DNA of 40,942 nucleotides from Pseudomonadota bacterium (GTDB taxonomy: Bacteria; Pseudomonadota; Gammaproteobacteria; Burkholderiales; Burkholderiaceae_C), in assembly GCA_021841865.1 (NCBI GenBank), contig JAKCDM010000013.1:5762-46703 (forward strand). The letters run 5' to 3'. The notes below the pieces were generated by a model. It was not told where the DNA came from and did no database searches. It saw only the letters and a program-made list of their open reading frames with translations. A program made the translations under genes and the position numbers. Positions within the stretch are counted from its first letter, which is position 1. Each line of letters opens with the position of its first letter. Shown in pieces: positions 23,601 through 31,645 of this stretch.

Positions 23601-24251
23601 TCAGTCCCCGAACATTTTCTGCTTCATTTCGCGGCGCTGCTGGGCTTCCAGCGAAAGCGTCGCGGTGGGGCGCGCCAGCAGGCGCCCGATCCCGATGGGC
23701 TCGCCGGTTTCCTCGCACCAGCCGTACTCGCCGCTGTCGATCAGCGCCAGCGCCTGCTCGACCTTCTTGAGCAGCTTGCGCTCGCGGTCTCGCGCTCGCA
23801 GTTCCAGCGCATGTTCTTCCTCGATGGTCGCGCGGTCGGCGGGGTCGGGCACCAGCAGCGTGTCCTCGCGCAGGTGCTCGGTGGTCTCGCCGGCGCTGCG
23901 CAGCAGTTCGTCGCGCAGCGTCCCGAGGCGGTGGCGGAAAAACTCCAGCTGGGCCGTGTTCATGTACTCGCTCTCGGGCATCGCGAGCACTTCGGCGTCG
24001 GTCAGGTCCTTGGGCGACTTCGACTTCCAGGCGTTGGCCAGCTTGGGGTCGGCTTGGGTCGGTGCGGTGGAGGGGGCGACGGTGCTCATGGCTTGGGCTG
24101 CGTTGGATGATGCGAAAGGGCGGCCTGCGTCAGGCCCGGGGGCATGCGCGGCCGGCAGTGTAGCGGCAGCCGATGACGTTCGGGCCGGTGCCGGAGTCGA
24201 CGGGCGTCGCGCCGGCGGTGCCGCGGATGCTGTGCGTGTGCTCTTGGCCAC
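23601..24251 (-). CDS. dksA: DksA, RNA polymerase-binding transcription factor
   Basis: 216 residues from a GTG start. DksA enters the RNA polymerase secondary channel and works with ppGpp to retune rRNA and amino-acid promoters. The family core (about 80-216) has the coiled coil starting MNTAQLEFFRHRLGTLRDEL, coiled-coil tip acidic motif PDPADRATIEEEHALELR, and the globular end SGEYGWCEETGEPIG...RLLARPTATLSLEAQ. Of the four zinc cysteines of E. coli DksA only one remains (in YGWCEET). The start was chosen because AAGGGGGA lies 7 nt before GTG, whereas the ATG at 24089 (162 residues) has no ribosome site; the added Ala/Pro/Thr-rich N-terminus is probably disordered. A strong promoter lies about 230 bp upstream. 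Confidence 0.9.
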   Translation of the reverse strand: MAKSTRTASAAPPARRPSTPAPARTSSAAATLPAAHAPGPDAGRPFASSNAAQAMSTVAPSTAPTQADPKLANAWKSKSPKDLTDAEVLAMPESEYMNTAQLEFFRHRLGTLRDELLRSAGETTEHLREDTLLVPDPADRATIEEEHALELRARDRERKLLKKVEQALALIDSGEYGWCEETGEPIGIGRLLARPTATLSLEAQQRREMKQKMFGD

Positions 24252-24481
24252 GTTGAATCCCCCTTCGACCTTTGTAGCATCTGGCGGCGAGCTTGCCGCA
24301 CATGCTTGTTGCTTGCATGCAACCAGGGGCGTGATTCCAGCGTCAAGCCCCGACGCAGCGGGGCCGCTCGAGGGCACGTTGGCGCCGCACCCTACGCGGT
24401 CTATTCCGCAAGGCAGGCGCGGATCCGGCGTCCCAGCGGCTTGCGCCGGGCGCGCTCGTCCACGCGAACCAAAACCGGCCG
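24252..24481 (-). promoter_or_regulatory. Long untranslated leader of dksA
   Basis: From the -10 box at 24482-24487 the predicted transcript runs about 225 nt before the GTG start codon. No protein-like frame is supported in it. It holds short dyads, for example GCTTGTTGCTTGCATGCAAC around 24304-24323. A leader of this length leaves room for post-transcriptional control, but no known RNA family was recognised. Confidence 0.35.
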
Positions 24482-24503
24482 ATTATAGCGTTGTACGCAA
24501 CGC
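24482..24503 (-). promoter_or_regulatory. dksA promoter with overlapping inverted repeat
   Basis: On the minus strand a perfect TATAAT (24482-24487) is preceded by a dyad GCGTTG-CGTA-CAACGC (24488-24503) that fills the spacer. A -35 element would fall in the T-rich end of the upstream terminator (TTTTTG), a poor match. The dyad in the spacer is a plausible repressor or activator site. Confidence 0.5.
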
Positions 24504-24505
24504 GC

Positions 24506-24527
24506 AAAAAACGCCTTGTCGCGGCGT
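24506..24527 (-). terminator. Intrinsic terminator of the CobW-family gene
   Basis: On the minus strand ACGCC-GCGACAA-GGCGT is followed at once by TTTTT (24510-24506), a classic although short terminator, 21 bp beyond the gene's stop codon. It touches the dksA promoter, so one gene's terminator and the next gene's promoter are packed in about 45 bp. Confidence 0.6.
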
Positions 24528-24548
24528 GGCTTCAGCCCGGGCTCGGGC

Positions 24549-25616
24549 TCAGGCCACCAGGGCCTGGCGAAGGCCCTGCTCGATGATGTCGCGGGGCAGG
24601 TCGATGCCGATGAACACCATGCGGCTCTCGCGCGCCTCCTGCGGGCCCCACGCGGCGGCCAGGTCGCTGCCCATGAGCTGGTGAACGCCCTGGAACACCA
24701 CCTTGCGGTCGATGCCCTTCATGTTCAGCACGCCCTTGTAGCGCAGCATGCGCGGGCCGTAGATCTGCACGATGGTGCCGAGGAACTCCTCCAGGCGCGC
24801 CGGATCGAAGGGCTGGGACGCGCGGAACACGAAGGACTTCACGTCGTCATCGTGGTGATGGTGGTGATGGTGGTGCCCGCAATGCGGCCCGTGCTCGTGG
24901 TCCTGCTCGCAGGCGTGATCGTGTTCATGGTCGTGATCGTGCCCGTGCTCCTGCTCGTGCAGGAACTCGGGGTCGATCTCCAGGCGCGCGTTGAGGTTGA
25001 AGCCACGCAGGTCGAGCACCTCGCGCAGCGGTACCTCGCCGAAATGCACCAGCTGTTGCGGCGCGCGCGGGTTCATGCGGCGCAGGCGCTGCTGCAGCTC
25101 GGCGACCGCGGCGGGTTCGGCAAGGTCCGACTTCGAGATGAAGATGCGGTCGGCGAATCCGACCTGGCGCTGGGCTTCCAGCCGGGTGTCGAGCTGCTGA
25201 CCCGCATGCACCGCGTCGACCAGCGTGACGATCGAGTCCAGCAGGTACTGGCTGGCGATGTCGTCGTCCATGAAAAAGGTCTGCGCCACCGGGCCGGGGT
25301 CGGCCACTCCGGTGGTCTCGATGATCACGCGGTCGAACAGCAGCTCGCCGCGCCTGCGGCGCGCGGCCAGGTCGCTCAGCGTGGCGCGCAGGTCGTCGCG
25401 GATGGTGCAGCAGATGCAGCCGTTGGACATCTGCACGATCTGCTCGCCGCGTTCCTGCACCAGGATGTCGTTGTCGATGTTCTCCTCGCCGAACTCGTTC
25501 TCGATCACCGCGATGCGCGAGCCGTGGGCTTCTCCCAGCACGCGCTTGAGCAGGGTGGTCTTGCCGCTGCCGAGAAAGCCGGTGAGGATGGTGGCGGGGA
25601 TCAGGACGGAGGACAT
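24549..25616 (-). CDS. CobW/COG0523-family GTPase, putative metal chaperone
   Basis: 355 residues. G3E GTPase motifs: Walker A GFLGSGKTT at 13-21, ENEFGE at 39-44, the metal-binding GCICC at 66-70, ETTGVADP (Walker B region) and base-specificity SKSD at 161-164. A histidine-rich insert at about 220-255 holds alternating His/Asp/Glu residues, two Cys, and eight consecutive His, then the CobW C-terminal domain begins near VKSFVFRASQPF. Family members deliver zinc, cobalt or other metals to client enzymes; which metal is used here cannot be told, and no Zur-type site was recognised upstream. The ATG at 25616 begins MSSVLIPATILTG; the upstream extension of the frame looks non-coding. Confidence 0.92.
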   Translation of the reverse strand: MSSVLIPATILTGFLGSGKTTLLKRVLGEAHGSRIAVIENEFGEENIDNDILVQERGEQIVQMSNGCICCTIRDDLRATLSDLAARRRRGELLFDRVIIETTGVADPGPVAQTFFMDDDIASQYLLDSIVTLVDAVHAGQQLDTRLEAQRQVGFADRIFISKSDLAEPAAVAELQQRLRRMNPRAPQQLVHFGEVPLREVLDLRGFNLNARLEIDPEFLHEQEHGHDHDHEHDHACEQDHEHGPHCGHHHHHHHHDDDVKSFVFRASQPFDPARLEEFLGTIVQIYGPRMLRYKGVLNMKGIDRKVVFQGVHQLMGSDLAAAWGPQEARESRMVFIGIDLPRDIIEQGLRQALVA

Positions 25617-25785
25617 GGCGTGGATTCCGGCAGGAAAAGACTGGCGTACGGGCGGGCAAGCGCGAGGCGGCCGCGCGACCGGTGGCCGCGACGCGCATGG
25701 CCGGCACATGGGGGTGCGCCGTGCGATTGCAAGGCATCGCCGGCTCGCCGCACGATGCACCCGACAGTGTAAGCCGCGGGCCGGG

Positions 25786-26967
25786 TCAGCGTGCGCGCAG
25801 CAACAGGCCCTTGAGGTAGTCGCCTTCGGGAAAGCTCAGCAGCAGCGGATGGTCTGGGGCCGCCCCCACGCGCCGCACGATCTCGGCCTCGCGCCCGGCA
25901 TCCACCGCCGCGCCGGCCACCACGCTGCCGAACAGCGTCGCGTCGATCCCCCCGGAGCACGAGAAGGTGAACAGCCAGCCTCCCGGGCGCAGCAGGCTCA
26001 GGCCGAGGCGGTTGATGTCCTTGTAGGCGCGCGTGGCACGCGCCGCCTGGGCTACCGTGGCGGCCAGCTTGGGCGGGTCGAGCACGATGGCGTCGAAGCG
26101 CTCGCCGGCGTCGCGCAGTTCGCGCAGCACGCGCCCGACGTCGGCCTCGCGCAGCACGCTGCGCGAGGGGTCGAATCCGTTGTCGCGCACATGCGCGGCG
26201 GCCAGCTCGAGCGCCGGGCCGGACGAGTCCACGCTGAGTACCTGCTCGGCGCCGCCGGCCAGCGCGGCCAGCGTGAAGCCGCCGGTGTAGGCGTAGCAGT
26301 TGAGCACGCGGCGCAATCCGCGCTGGCGCACGAGCTCGCGAAAGCGCAGGCGGTTGTCGCGCTGGTCGAGGTAGAAGCCCGTCTTGTGCCCGGCCGCGAC
26401 GTCCACGCGCAGACGCATGCCGTGCTCCTCGATCGACACCTGCGTGGCACCGTCCCCGTGCACCCAGCCGCTGCGCGGCTCGAGCCCCTCGCGGGCGCGC
26501 ACGCCGACATCGGAACGCTCGTAGATGCGCACCTCGGGCAGCAGCTCGCGCAGTGCCTGCAGCAGGGTGTCGCGCCAGCGCTCGGCGCCGGCGCTGAGCA
26601 GTTGCACCACCGCGATGTCGTCGAAGCGGTCCACCACCAGTCCCGGGATGCCGTCGGCCTCGCCCCACACCAGGCGCGCGGCGCGCAGGTCCAGTCCGAG
26701 CTCGCGGCGGCGCTCGATCGACTGCTGCAGGCGCTGCCGCAGGAACGCTGCATCGATGCGTTGCGCGGGCTCGAAGCTCCACATGCGCAGGCGGATCTGC
26801 GACGCCGGACTGTAGGCGGCCCAGCCCAGGACCTGGCCGTCGGCGGATTCCACGCGCACGGTCTCCCCGCTGTCGGCGCCGCCGCGCGCGATGGCCCCGG
26901 CGAAGACCCAGGGGTGGCGGCGCAGCAGGGCGCGCTCCTTGCCGGGGTGCAGGCGAATGACTTTCAA
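25786..26967 (-). CDS. PUA-domain SAM-dependent rRNA methyltransferase (RlmI-like)
   Basis: 393 residues. An N-terminal PUA RNA-binding domain (about 1-75; VIRLHPGKERALLRRHPWVF) is followed by a linker (FERFD-type segment VVDRFDD) and a class I methyltransferase domain with AGHKTGFYLDQRDNR, VLNCYAYTGGFTLAAL (SAM motif), and the catalytic-loop motif LDPPKLA. This order matches RlmI, which methylates a cytosine of 23S rRNA, but exact target is inferred. No ATG fits: the frame is open into xerC, and a TTG at 26965-26967 places VIRLHPGK at the N-terminus as in homologues. No strong ribosome site precedes it. Confidence 0.88.
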   Translation of the reverse strand: MKVIRLHPGKERALLRRHPWVFAGAIARGGADSGETVRVESADGQVLGWAAYSPASQIRLRMWSFEPAQRIDAAFLRQRLQQSIERRRELGLDLRAARLVWGEADGIPGLVVDRFDDIAVVQLLSAGAERWRDTLLQALRELLPEVRIYERSDVGVRAREGLEPRSGWVHGDGATQVSIEEHGMRLRVDVAAGHKTGFYLDQRDNRLRFRELVRQRGLRRVLNCYAYTGGFTLAALAGGAEQVLSVDSSGPALELAAAHVRDNGFDPSRSVLREADVGRVLRELRDAGERFDAIVLDPPKLAATVAQAARATRAYKDINRLGLSLLRPGGWLFTFSCSGGIDATLFGSVVAGAAVDAGREAEIVRRVGAAPDHPLLLSFPEGDYLKGLLLRAR

Positions 26968-27013
26968 GGTACTGGACGAGTGGTGAGGGAATTCGGGCGC
27001 GCCCGGCGCTGGC

Positions 27014-28039
27014 TCAGCGCGGCTTGCGTGCGCGGGGGTGGGCCTGATCGTAGACCTGCGCCAGATGCTGGAAGTCCAGCCGGGTGTAGATCTGGGTGCT
27101 GGCCACGCTCGCGTGGCCCAGCAACTCCTGCACCGCGCGCAGGTCGCCGCTGGACTGCAGCAGGTGGGACGCAAACGAGTGCCGCAACATGTGCGGGTGC
27201 ACCGAGCTCGGCAGCCCGGCGTCGCGGGCGCGCTGGCGCAACTCCTCGCGAACCCTTTGCGCGCTGATGCGCGCGCCGCGAGGCCCCAGGAACAGCGCGA
27301 CGCGGTCCGAGGCCGTGGCCTGCGCCGCCGCCGGGCCTCGCAGGCGCAACCATTCGCGCAGCGCCTGCATGGCCTGCTGCCCCACCGGCACGCTGCGCCG
27401 CTTGCCGCCCTTGCCGAGCACGTGCGCCTGGGCGTCGTCCCAGTCGATCCAGCCTTGCGAGACATGGTCGTCGTCGCGCACCGGGCGCAGGTCCAGCCCG
27501 ATCAGCTCGGACACGCGCAGGCCGCTGGAATACAGCAACTCGGCCAGCGCCCGCGAGCGCGCCAGGGCGCGCGGGTCGGCTGGCTCGGCGCCGGGCTGCT
27601 CACCGTCGGTCGCAGCACCGGCGGCAAGCGCCACCGCATGCTCCACGCTCAGCGCCTTGGGCAGCGGGCGTTGCGCACGCGGCGCCCGCACGTCCCGCGC
27701 GGGGTCGCTGGCCAGCAGCGACTGCGTTCCCATCCAGCGCAGCAGTCCGCGCCACGCCGACAGGCGTGCGGCGATGGCACGCGGGCTCATGCCCTGGGCA
27801 TGCAGTGCGGCGACCCAGCCGCGCAGGTGACGCGCCTGCAGCGCGGGCGCGTCCAGGCCCGCCTGCGCGGCTCGCCGGCACAGGTCCTGCAGGTCGCGGC
27901 GGTAGTTGACCAGCGTGCGCGGCGCCAGCCTGCGCACCTGCTCCAGGCGCTGCAGGTGTTCGCGGCAGGCTCGCTGCAACAGCGGCGGTGCCGCCGAGGC
28001 AGCCGCCGCGTCGGGCGCTGGCGCGTCGAGCTGGCCCAT
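27014..28039 (-). CDS. xerC: Tyrosine recombinase XerC
   Basis: 341 residues. XerC with XerD resolves chromosome dimers at dif. The SAM-like N-terminal core-binding domain spans about 20-120 and the catalytic domain about 130-335. Active-site residues present are Arg175 (SSGLRVSEL), Lys210 (GKGGKRR), His283 and Arg286 (HMLRHSFA), His309 (LGHAS) and nucleophile Tyr318 (IYTRL). It is about 40 residues longer than E. coli XerC owing to an extended N-terminus and an Ala/Gly-rich insertion near 140-160. It follows the DUF484 gene by 11 bp; dapF-DUF484-xerC is a conserved order also in gammaproteobacteria, which supports XerC over an integrase. Confidence 0.94.
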   Translation of the reverse strand: MGQLDAPAPDAAAASAAPPLLQRACREHLQRLEQVRRLAPRTLVNYRRDLQDLCRRAAQAGLDAPALQARHLRGWVAALHAQGMSPRAIAARLSAWRGLLRWMGTQSLLASDPARDVRAPRAQRPLPKALSVEHAVALAAGAATDGEQPGAEPADPRALARSRALAELLYSSGLRVSELIGLDLRPVRDDDHVSQGWIDWDDAQAHVLGKGGKRRSVPVGQQAMQALREWLRLRGPAAAQATASDRVALFLGPRGARISAQRVREELRQRARDAGLPSSVHPHMLRHSFASHLLQSSGDLRAVQELLGHASVASTQIYTRLDFQHLAQVYDQAHPRARKPR

Positions 28040-28050
28040 GGCCTTCGGCG

Positions 28051-28713
28051 TCAGCCGACCTTCAGCAAACGCGCCAGCGCGGCCGACGCGACCTCGCCGG
28101 CGCGCGCCAGGAACTCGGTGCCCATGTCGGCGGTGAAGCGGTCGGATTGCGGCGAACCCAGCACCAGCAGGCCGAAGGCCGGCGCCTGGGAGTCCAGGCG
28201 CAGCGCCACCAGCGCCAGGGATTGCGGCGGCGACGCCAGCCAGCGCGCGGCCTCGAAGCCGGCATTGGCGCCGCAGAACGGCTGGCTCAGGCTGCTGGCC
28301 AGCACCGGAATGTCGTCGCCCACCGGTGCCGCCTCGGCCAGGCCGGCGTATTCGGGGCGCACGCCCCAGATGCGCAGCGCCGCCAGCGGCAGGTCGAAGC
28401 CGTCGCGCAGCTGCTGCACCAGCGTGGCCGGCAAGGCCGCCGGGTCGGTCTGCTGCAGCAGCGCGCGTGCCCACGCCAGCAGTCTCGCCGACAGGATCTC
28501 GTTGTCGGCAGCATTGCGCATCAGCTCGGCCAGACGATGTTCAAGCGCGCGCATCTTGTCGCGCAGCATCTCGATCTGGCGCTCCTGCAGCGACACCGCG
28601 CGGTTGCCGTGCGGGCTTTGCAGCTGCACGGCGGCCAGCAGCTCGGCGTGGCGCTCGAAAAAGTCGGGATGCTCGGCCAGGTAGGCGGCGAGGTCGTTCT
28701 CACTGAGTTCCAT
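28051..28713 (-). CDS. DUF484 family protein
   Basis: 220 residues. It opens with LSENDLAAYLAEHPDFFERH, typical of DUF484, followed by LQERQIEMLRDKMRALEHRL, a predicted coiled coil (about 40-75), and a GAF-like domain to the end (LAALRIWGVRPEY, PAFGLLVLGSPQSDRF, LARAGEVASAALARLL). The function is unknown; genes of this family lie between dapF and xerC in many proteobacteria. Its ATG overlaps the dapF stop by one base (TGATG), implying coupled translation. Confidence 0.9.
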   Translation of the reverse strand: MELSENDLAAYLAEHPDFFERHAELLAAVQLQSPHGNRAVSLQERQIEMLRDKMRALEHRLAELMRNAADNEILSARLLAWARALLQQTDPAALPATLVQQLRDGFDLPLAALRIWGVRPEYAGLAEAAPVGDDIPVLASSLSQPFCGANAGFEAARWLASPPQSLALVALRLDSQAPAFGLLVLGSPQSDRFTADMGTEFLARAGEVASAALARLLKVG

Positions 28714-29606
28714 CAGGGCGTTCCGGAAAGGGTCGCGGGGGGAAGGGGCAGGCTGTCGAGGTCGATGCTGGCATCGAATACATGCACGGCCGGGCCGGTC
28801 ATCAACACGGGATGGCCCGGGCCGTCCCACGCGATGCTCAGCTCGCCTCCGCGCGCGCGCACGTGCACCGGGCTGCTCAACCAGCCGTGCAGGATTCCGG
28901 CGACCGCTGCGGCGCAGGCCCCGGTTCCGCAGGCCAGGGTCTCGCCGGCGCCGCGTTCCCACACCCGCAGTCGCGCGTGGTGCGAGTCGACCACCTGCAG
29001 GAATCCGGCGTTGACACGCTGCGCGAAGCGCGGGTGATGCTCGAGCAGCGGGCCCAGCCGAGCCACCGGCGCGGAGTCGACATCGTCGACGCGCTGCACC
29101 GCGTGCGGATTGCCCATCGACACCACGCTGAGCAGCAGCGCCTGGCCGTCCACGACGAGCTCGAAGCGCTCGAGTGCGCCTTCGGCCACCGCGCGCAGGC
29201 CGCTCGCGTCGAAGGGCACGTCGGGCGCCCGCAGGCGCGGCGCGCCCATGTCCACGCGCACCCGCCCGTCGTCTTCCATGCGCGGCTCGATGATGCCGGC
29301 GCGCGTGAGCACGCGCACCGAGCGCCTGGCCGTCAGCCCGCGCCGGCGCACGAAGGCGACGAAGCAGCGCGCGCCGTTGCCGCATTGCTCGACCTCGCCG
29401 CCATCGGCGTTGAAGATGCGGTAGCGGAAATCGACCTCCGGCCCCGGCGGGGGCTCGACCACCAGGATCTGGTCCGCGCCCACGCCGAAATGGCGGTCGG
29501 CGAGCAGGCGCAGCTGCTCCGCTCGCAGCGTGAACGGCTCGCGGGTGGCGTCGATGACGACGAAGTCATTGCCGGCGCCGTGCATCTTGGCGAAGTGCAG
29601 GGGCAT
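28713..29606 (-). CDS. dapF: Diaminopimelate epimerase
   Basis: 297 residues. DapF converts LL- to meso-diaminopimelate for lysine and peptidoglycan synthesis, without cofactor, using two cysteines. Both are present in their motifs: Cys75 (EQCGNGARC) and Cys226 (LACGTGAC). The N-terminus [15 protein letters not shown] and [10 protein letters not shown] are also diagnostic. The two homologous halves of the fold are of normal size. It follows the LpxL-type genes by about 67 bp and is coupled to the DUF484 gene. Confidence 0.97.
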   Translation of the reverse strand: MPLHFAKMHGAGNDFVVIDATREPFTLRAEQLRLLADRHFGVGADQILVVEPPPGPEVDFRYRIFNADGGEVEQCGNGARCFVAFVRRRGLTARRSVRVLTRAGIIEPRMEDDGRVRVDMGAPRLRAPDVPFDASGLRAVAEGALERFELVVDGQALLLSVVSMGNPHAVQRVDDVDSAPVARLGPLLEHHPRFAQRVNAGFLQVVDSHHARLRVWERGAGETLACGTGACAAAVAGILHGWLSSPVHVRARGGELSIAWDGPGHPVLMTGPAVHVFDASIDLDSLPLPPATLSGTP

Positions 29607-29673
29607 GAACGCAGCGGGGTTGGCGGTGGCGGGGCGAAGGGCGTCGGGGGATGTGCCCGCGGCCGGCGCGACT

Positions 29674-30564
29674 TCAGTACAGTGAGTCCTCGCCCGGCGG
29701 GCGCGTCTTGAAGCGTTTGTGCACCCAATGATATTGGCTGGGCATCTCGGCCACGCGCTGTTCGATGAAGGTGTTCAGTCGCGCCAGCTCGGCATCGATG
29801 TCGGCGATTCGCCCGTCGCGCAGTCGCGGGTAGTCCTCCCACGCGGGGTGGATGGTGATTTCGTAGCCCTGCGACCCGGCCAGCATGCGGGCCACCACCG
29901 GATACACCCGCGCGTGGGCCGACGCCGCCAGGCGCGGCACGACGTCCAGCGTGGCCGCGGGAATCCCGAAAAAAGGCACGAAGCGCGAATGCTTGGGCCC
30001 GAAGTCCATGTCCGGCAGCGTGTAGAAGGGGGTGTGACGGCGCAGCGCCCGCAGCATGCCGGTGGCGCCTTCGTGGCGCGAGACGATGCGCTCGGTGGCG
30101 AAGCGGCTTCGCCCGGCCAGCACCCAGCGGTCCAGCGACTGCGATTTCTGCGGCGTGTACATGCCCGACAGCGGGCGTCGTGACGCCAGGGTCAGCGCGG
30201 TCCACGCAGCGTCCATGCCCTCGAAGTGCAGGCCCACCAGCAGCACCGCGCCGTCGCCGTGCAGCGCCTCGTCGATCGGTCCCTTCAGGTGCAGCACGCG
30301 GCGCAGCCGGCGTGGGCTGCCCCACCAAAGGAACGCGCGCTCGAGCAATGCGCGCGCGACGAAGACGAAATGCTCCCGCGCTACGCGCTCGCGCTGCTCG
30401 GCGCTCCATTGCGGGAAGCACAGCTCCAGGTTGCGCAACGCGATGCGCCGGCGACTTCGCGCAAGCGGCCACAACGCGCGTCCCAGCGCGCGCCCCAGCG
30501 CGGCCTGCACGCCGTACGGAAGCCAGTGCAGCAGCCACAGCAGGCCCAGCAGCACGCGGGTCAT
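29674..30564 (-). CDS. LpxL/HtrB-family lipid A acyltransferase (second of the pair)
   Basis: 296 residues. These inner-membrane enzymes add secondary acyl chains to lipid A. An N-terminal hydrophobic helix (about 4-28) is followed by the catalytic HX4D motif, His113-Phe-Glu-Gly-Met-Asp118, then [15 protein letters not shown] and [22 protein letters not shown]. Its ATG overlaps the stop of the preceding acyltransferase gene by four bases (ATGA). The pair probably arose by duplication and divergence; which acyl chain or position each enzyme uses cannot be read. Confidence 0.9.
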   Translation of the reverse strand: MTRVLLGLLWLLHWLPYGVQAALGRALGRALWPLARSRRRIALRNLELCFPQWSAEQRERVAREHFVFVARALLERAFLWWGSPRRLRRVLHLKGPIDEALHGDGAVLLVGLHFEGMDAAWTALTLASRRPLSGMYTPQKSQSLDRWVLAGRSRFATERIVSRHEGATGMLRALRRHTPFYTLPDMDFGPKHSRFVPFFGIPAATLDVVPRLAASAHARVYPVVARMLAGSQGYEITIHPAWEDYPRLRDGRIADIDAELARLNTFIEQRVAEMPSQYHWVHKRFKTRPPGEDSLY

Positions 30565-31415
30565 GGCGCGAACTCCGGCGGCGGCAGCGGCGCTCCGGCC
30601 GGCACCTTGTAGCGGTTGTAGCCCCACAGGTACTGGCGCGGGCAGGCGCGCACGAGGGCCTCGATCTCGCGGTTGATGCAGGCCGCCGCCTGCGTCGCGT
30701 CGTCCGGCAGCTCGCGCTGCATGGCCTGCAGGCGCAGGCGATAGCCGCGGCCTCGCGGCAGCCGCTCGGCGGCAGCGAACACGATGCGCGCGCCGGTGAG
30801 CTGGGCCAGGCGCGCCGGCAGGGTCATGGTGTAGGCCGGGCGACCGAAGAAAGGCGCCCAGACGCCTTCCCCGGCCGACGGCGCCTGGTCGGGCAGCAGC
30901 CCCACGGCCTCGCCGTTGCGCAGCGCGCGCAGCAGCGGGCGCATGCCAGCTGCCGTGGCCGGCGCGGTGCGCAGGTTGGGGCGCAGGCGCGCCGGCGCCA
31001 GCGCCGCCAGCCACGCCTTGTGCGGCGGTCGGTACAGCACGGTGATCGGCCCCCATGTCGCGGCCACCTGCGCCGAGACCTCGAAACAGCCCAGGTGCGG
31101 TGTCAGGTACAGCACTCCGCGACCTTCGCCGCGTGCCTGCTCGATGCATTCACGTCCCGACACCTCGACGCGCCGCACGGCGGCCCGGGGGCCACCGCGC
31201 AGCCACACGAACGGCAGCTCGCCGACCATGCGCCCGGCCTCGAGCGCGCTGCCCAGGGCCTGTCGGCGCGACGTGAAGCCGGCCTGCGCCAGGTTGGCGC
31301 GCAGCACGCGGCGGTAACGTGGCGACGCCGCGTAGACCAGCAGTCCCAGCACGGCGCCGGCGGCCTGCAGCAGCCCCAGCGGCAGCAGCGAAAGGACGTG
31401 GAACAGGCGCAGCAT
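30561..31415 (-). CDS. LpxL/HtrB-family lipid A acyltransferase (first of the pair)
   Basis: 284 residues. Same family as its downstream neighbour but clearly diverged. An N-terminal hydrophobic helix (about 4-30) precedes the catalytic motif, here His107-Leu-Gly-Cys-Phe-Glu112, an HX4E form accepted in the family. Other features are ITVLYRPPHKAWLAAL, VGLLPDQAPSAGEGVWAPF and the C-terminus CPRQYLWGYNRYK. It is the first gene of a minus-strand unit that continues to the second acyltransferase and probably dapF, and it is divergent from metK with 230 bp between the two starts. Confidence 0.9.
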   Translation of the reverse strand: MLRLFHVLSLLPLGLLQAAGAVLGLLVYAASPRYRRVLRANLAQAGFTSRRQALGSALEAGRMVGELPFVWLRGGPRAAVRRVEVSGRECIEQARGEGRGVLYLTPHLGCFEVSAQVAATWGPITVLYRPPHKAWLAALAPARLRPNLRTAPATAAGMRPLLRALRNGEAVGLLPDQAPSAGEGVWAPFFGRPAYTMTLPARLAQLTGARIVFAAAERLPRGRGYRLRLQAMQRELPDDATQAAACINREIEALVRACPRQYLWGYNRYKVPAGAPLPPPEFAP

Positions 31416-31495
31416 CGTGGGCGGTGGTGTTCGGCGGCGTGGTCGGGCGGGACAGCTATGTTAGCCAGCGCGCTCCGCACCGGCCGGCGCCGGCC

Positions 31496-31501
31496 TATAA
31501 T
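31496..31501 (+). promoter_or_regulatory. metK promoter -10 box
   Basis: A perfect TATAAT, preceded by the palindrome GGCCGGCGCCGGCC at 31482-31495. No consensus -35 lies 17 bp upstream, so an activator or the GC palindrome may matter. The predicted start of transcription near 31508 coincides with the first base of the stem in the structured leader. Confidence 0.5.
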
Positions 31502-31508
31502 TGCCGAA

Positions 31509-31580
31509 GTCGCCGAGTTAATGACAACTTGCGGGGCGACAAGCTCCGGGGCCTGCCCCGGGGAGCGAGGATCCGCTAAA
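31509..31580 (+). ncRNA. Structured metK leader, unassigned
   Basis: The leader can form two hairpins: GTCGCC (31509-31514) with GGCGAC (31535-31540), enclosing a 20-nt loop, and GCTCC-GGGGC (31543-31552) with GCCCC-GG-GGAGC (31555-31566). Loop bases GCGG (31531-31534) could pair with CCGC (31573-31576) to make a pseudoknot, directly followed by TAAAGC. A hairpin, loop-to-3' pseudoknot and CTAAA segment recall the plan of SAM-II/SAM-V riboswitches, but the conserved core bases were not matched, so no family is assigned. It precedes the gene for AdoMet synthetase, where AdoMet control would make sense. Confidence 0.35.
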
Positions 31581-31645
31581 GCGTCGGCATGCAGCAGGCT
31601 CGAGGCGGAACCCCACCCGCAGTCATCCCCAACAAGGAGCCGCGC

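Noticed and set aside
27014-28039. Phage or integron integrase
   Set aside because: Although it is a tyrosine recombinase, the dapF-DUF484-xerC order and lack of mobile genes fit the housekeeping XerC.
31509-31580. Firm call of a SAM-II or SAM-V riboswitch before metK
   Set aside because: Only the general plan and a CTAAA segment agree; the conserved core bases could not be matched by eye, so it is reported only as a structured leader.
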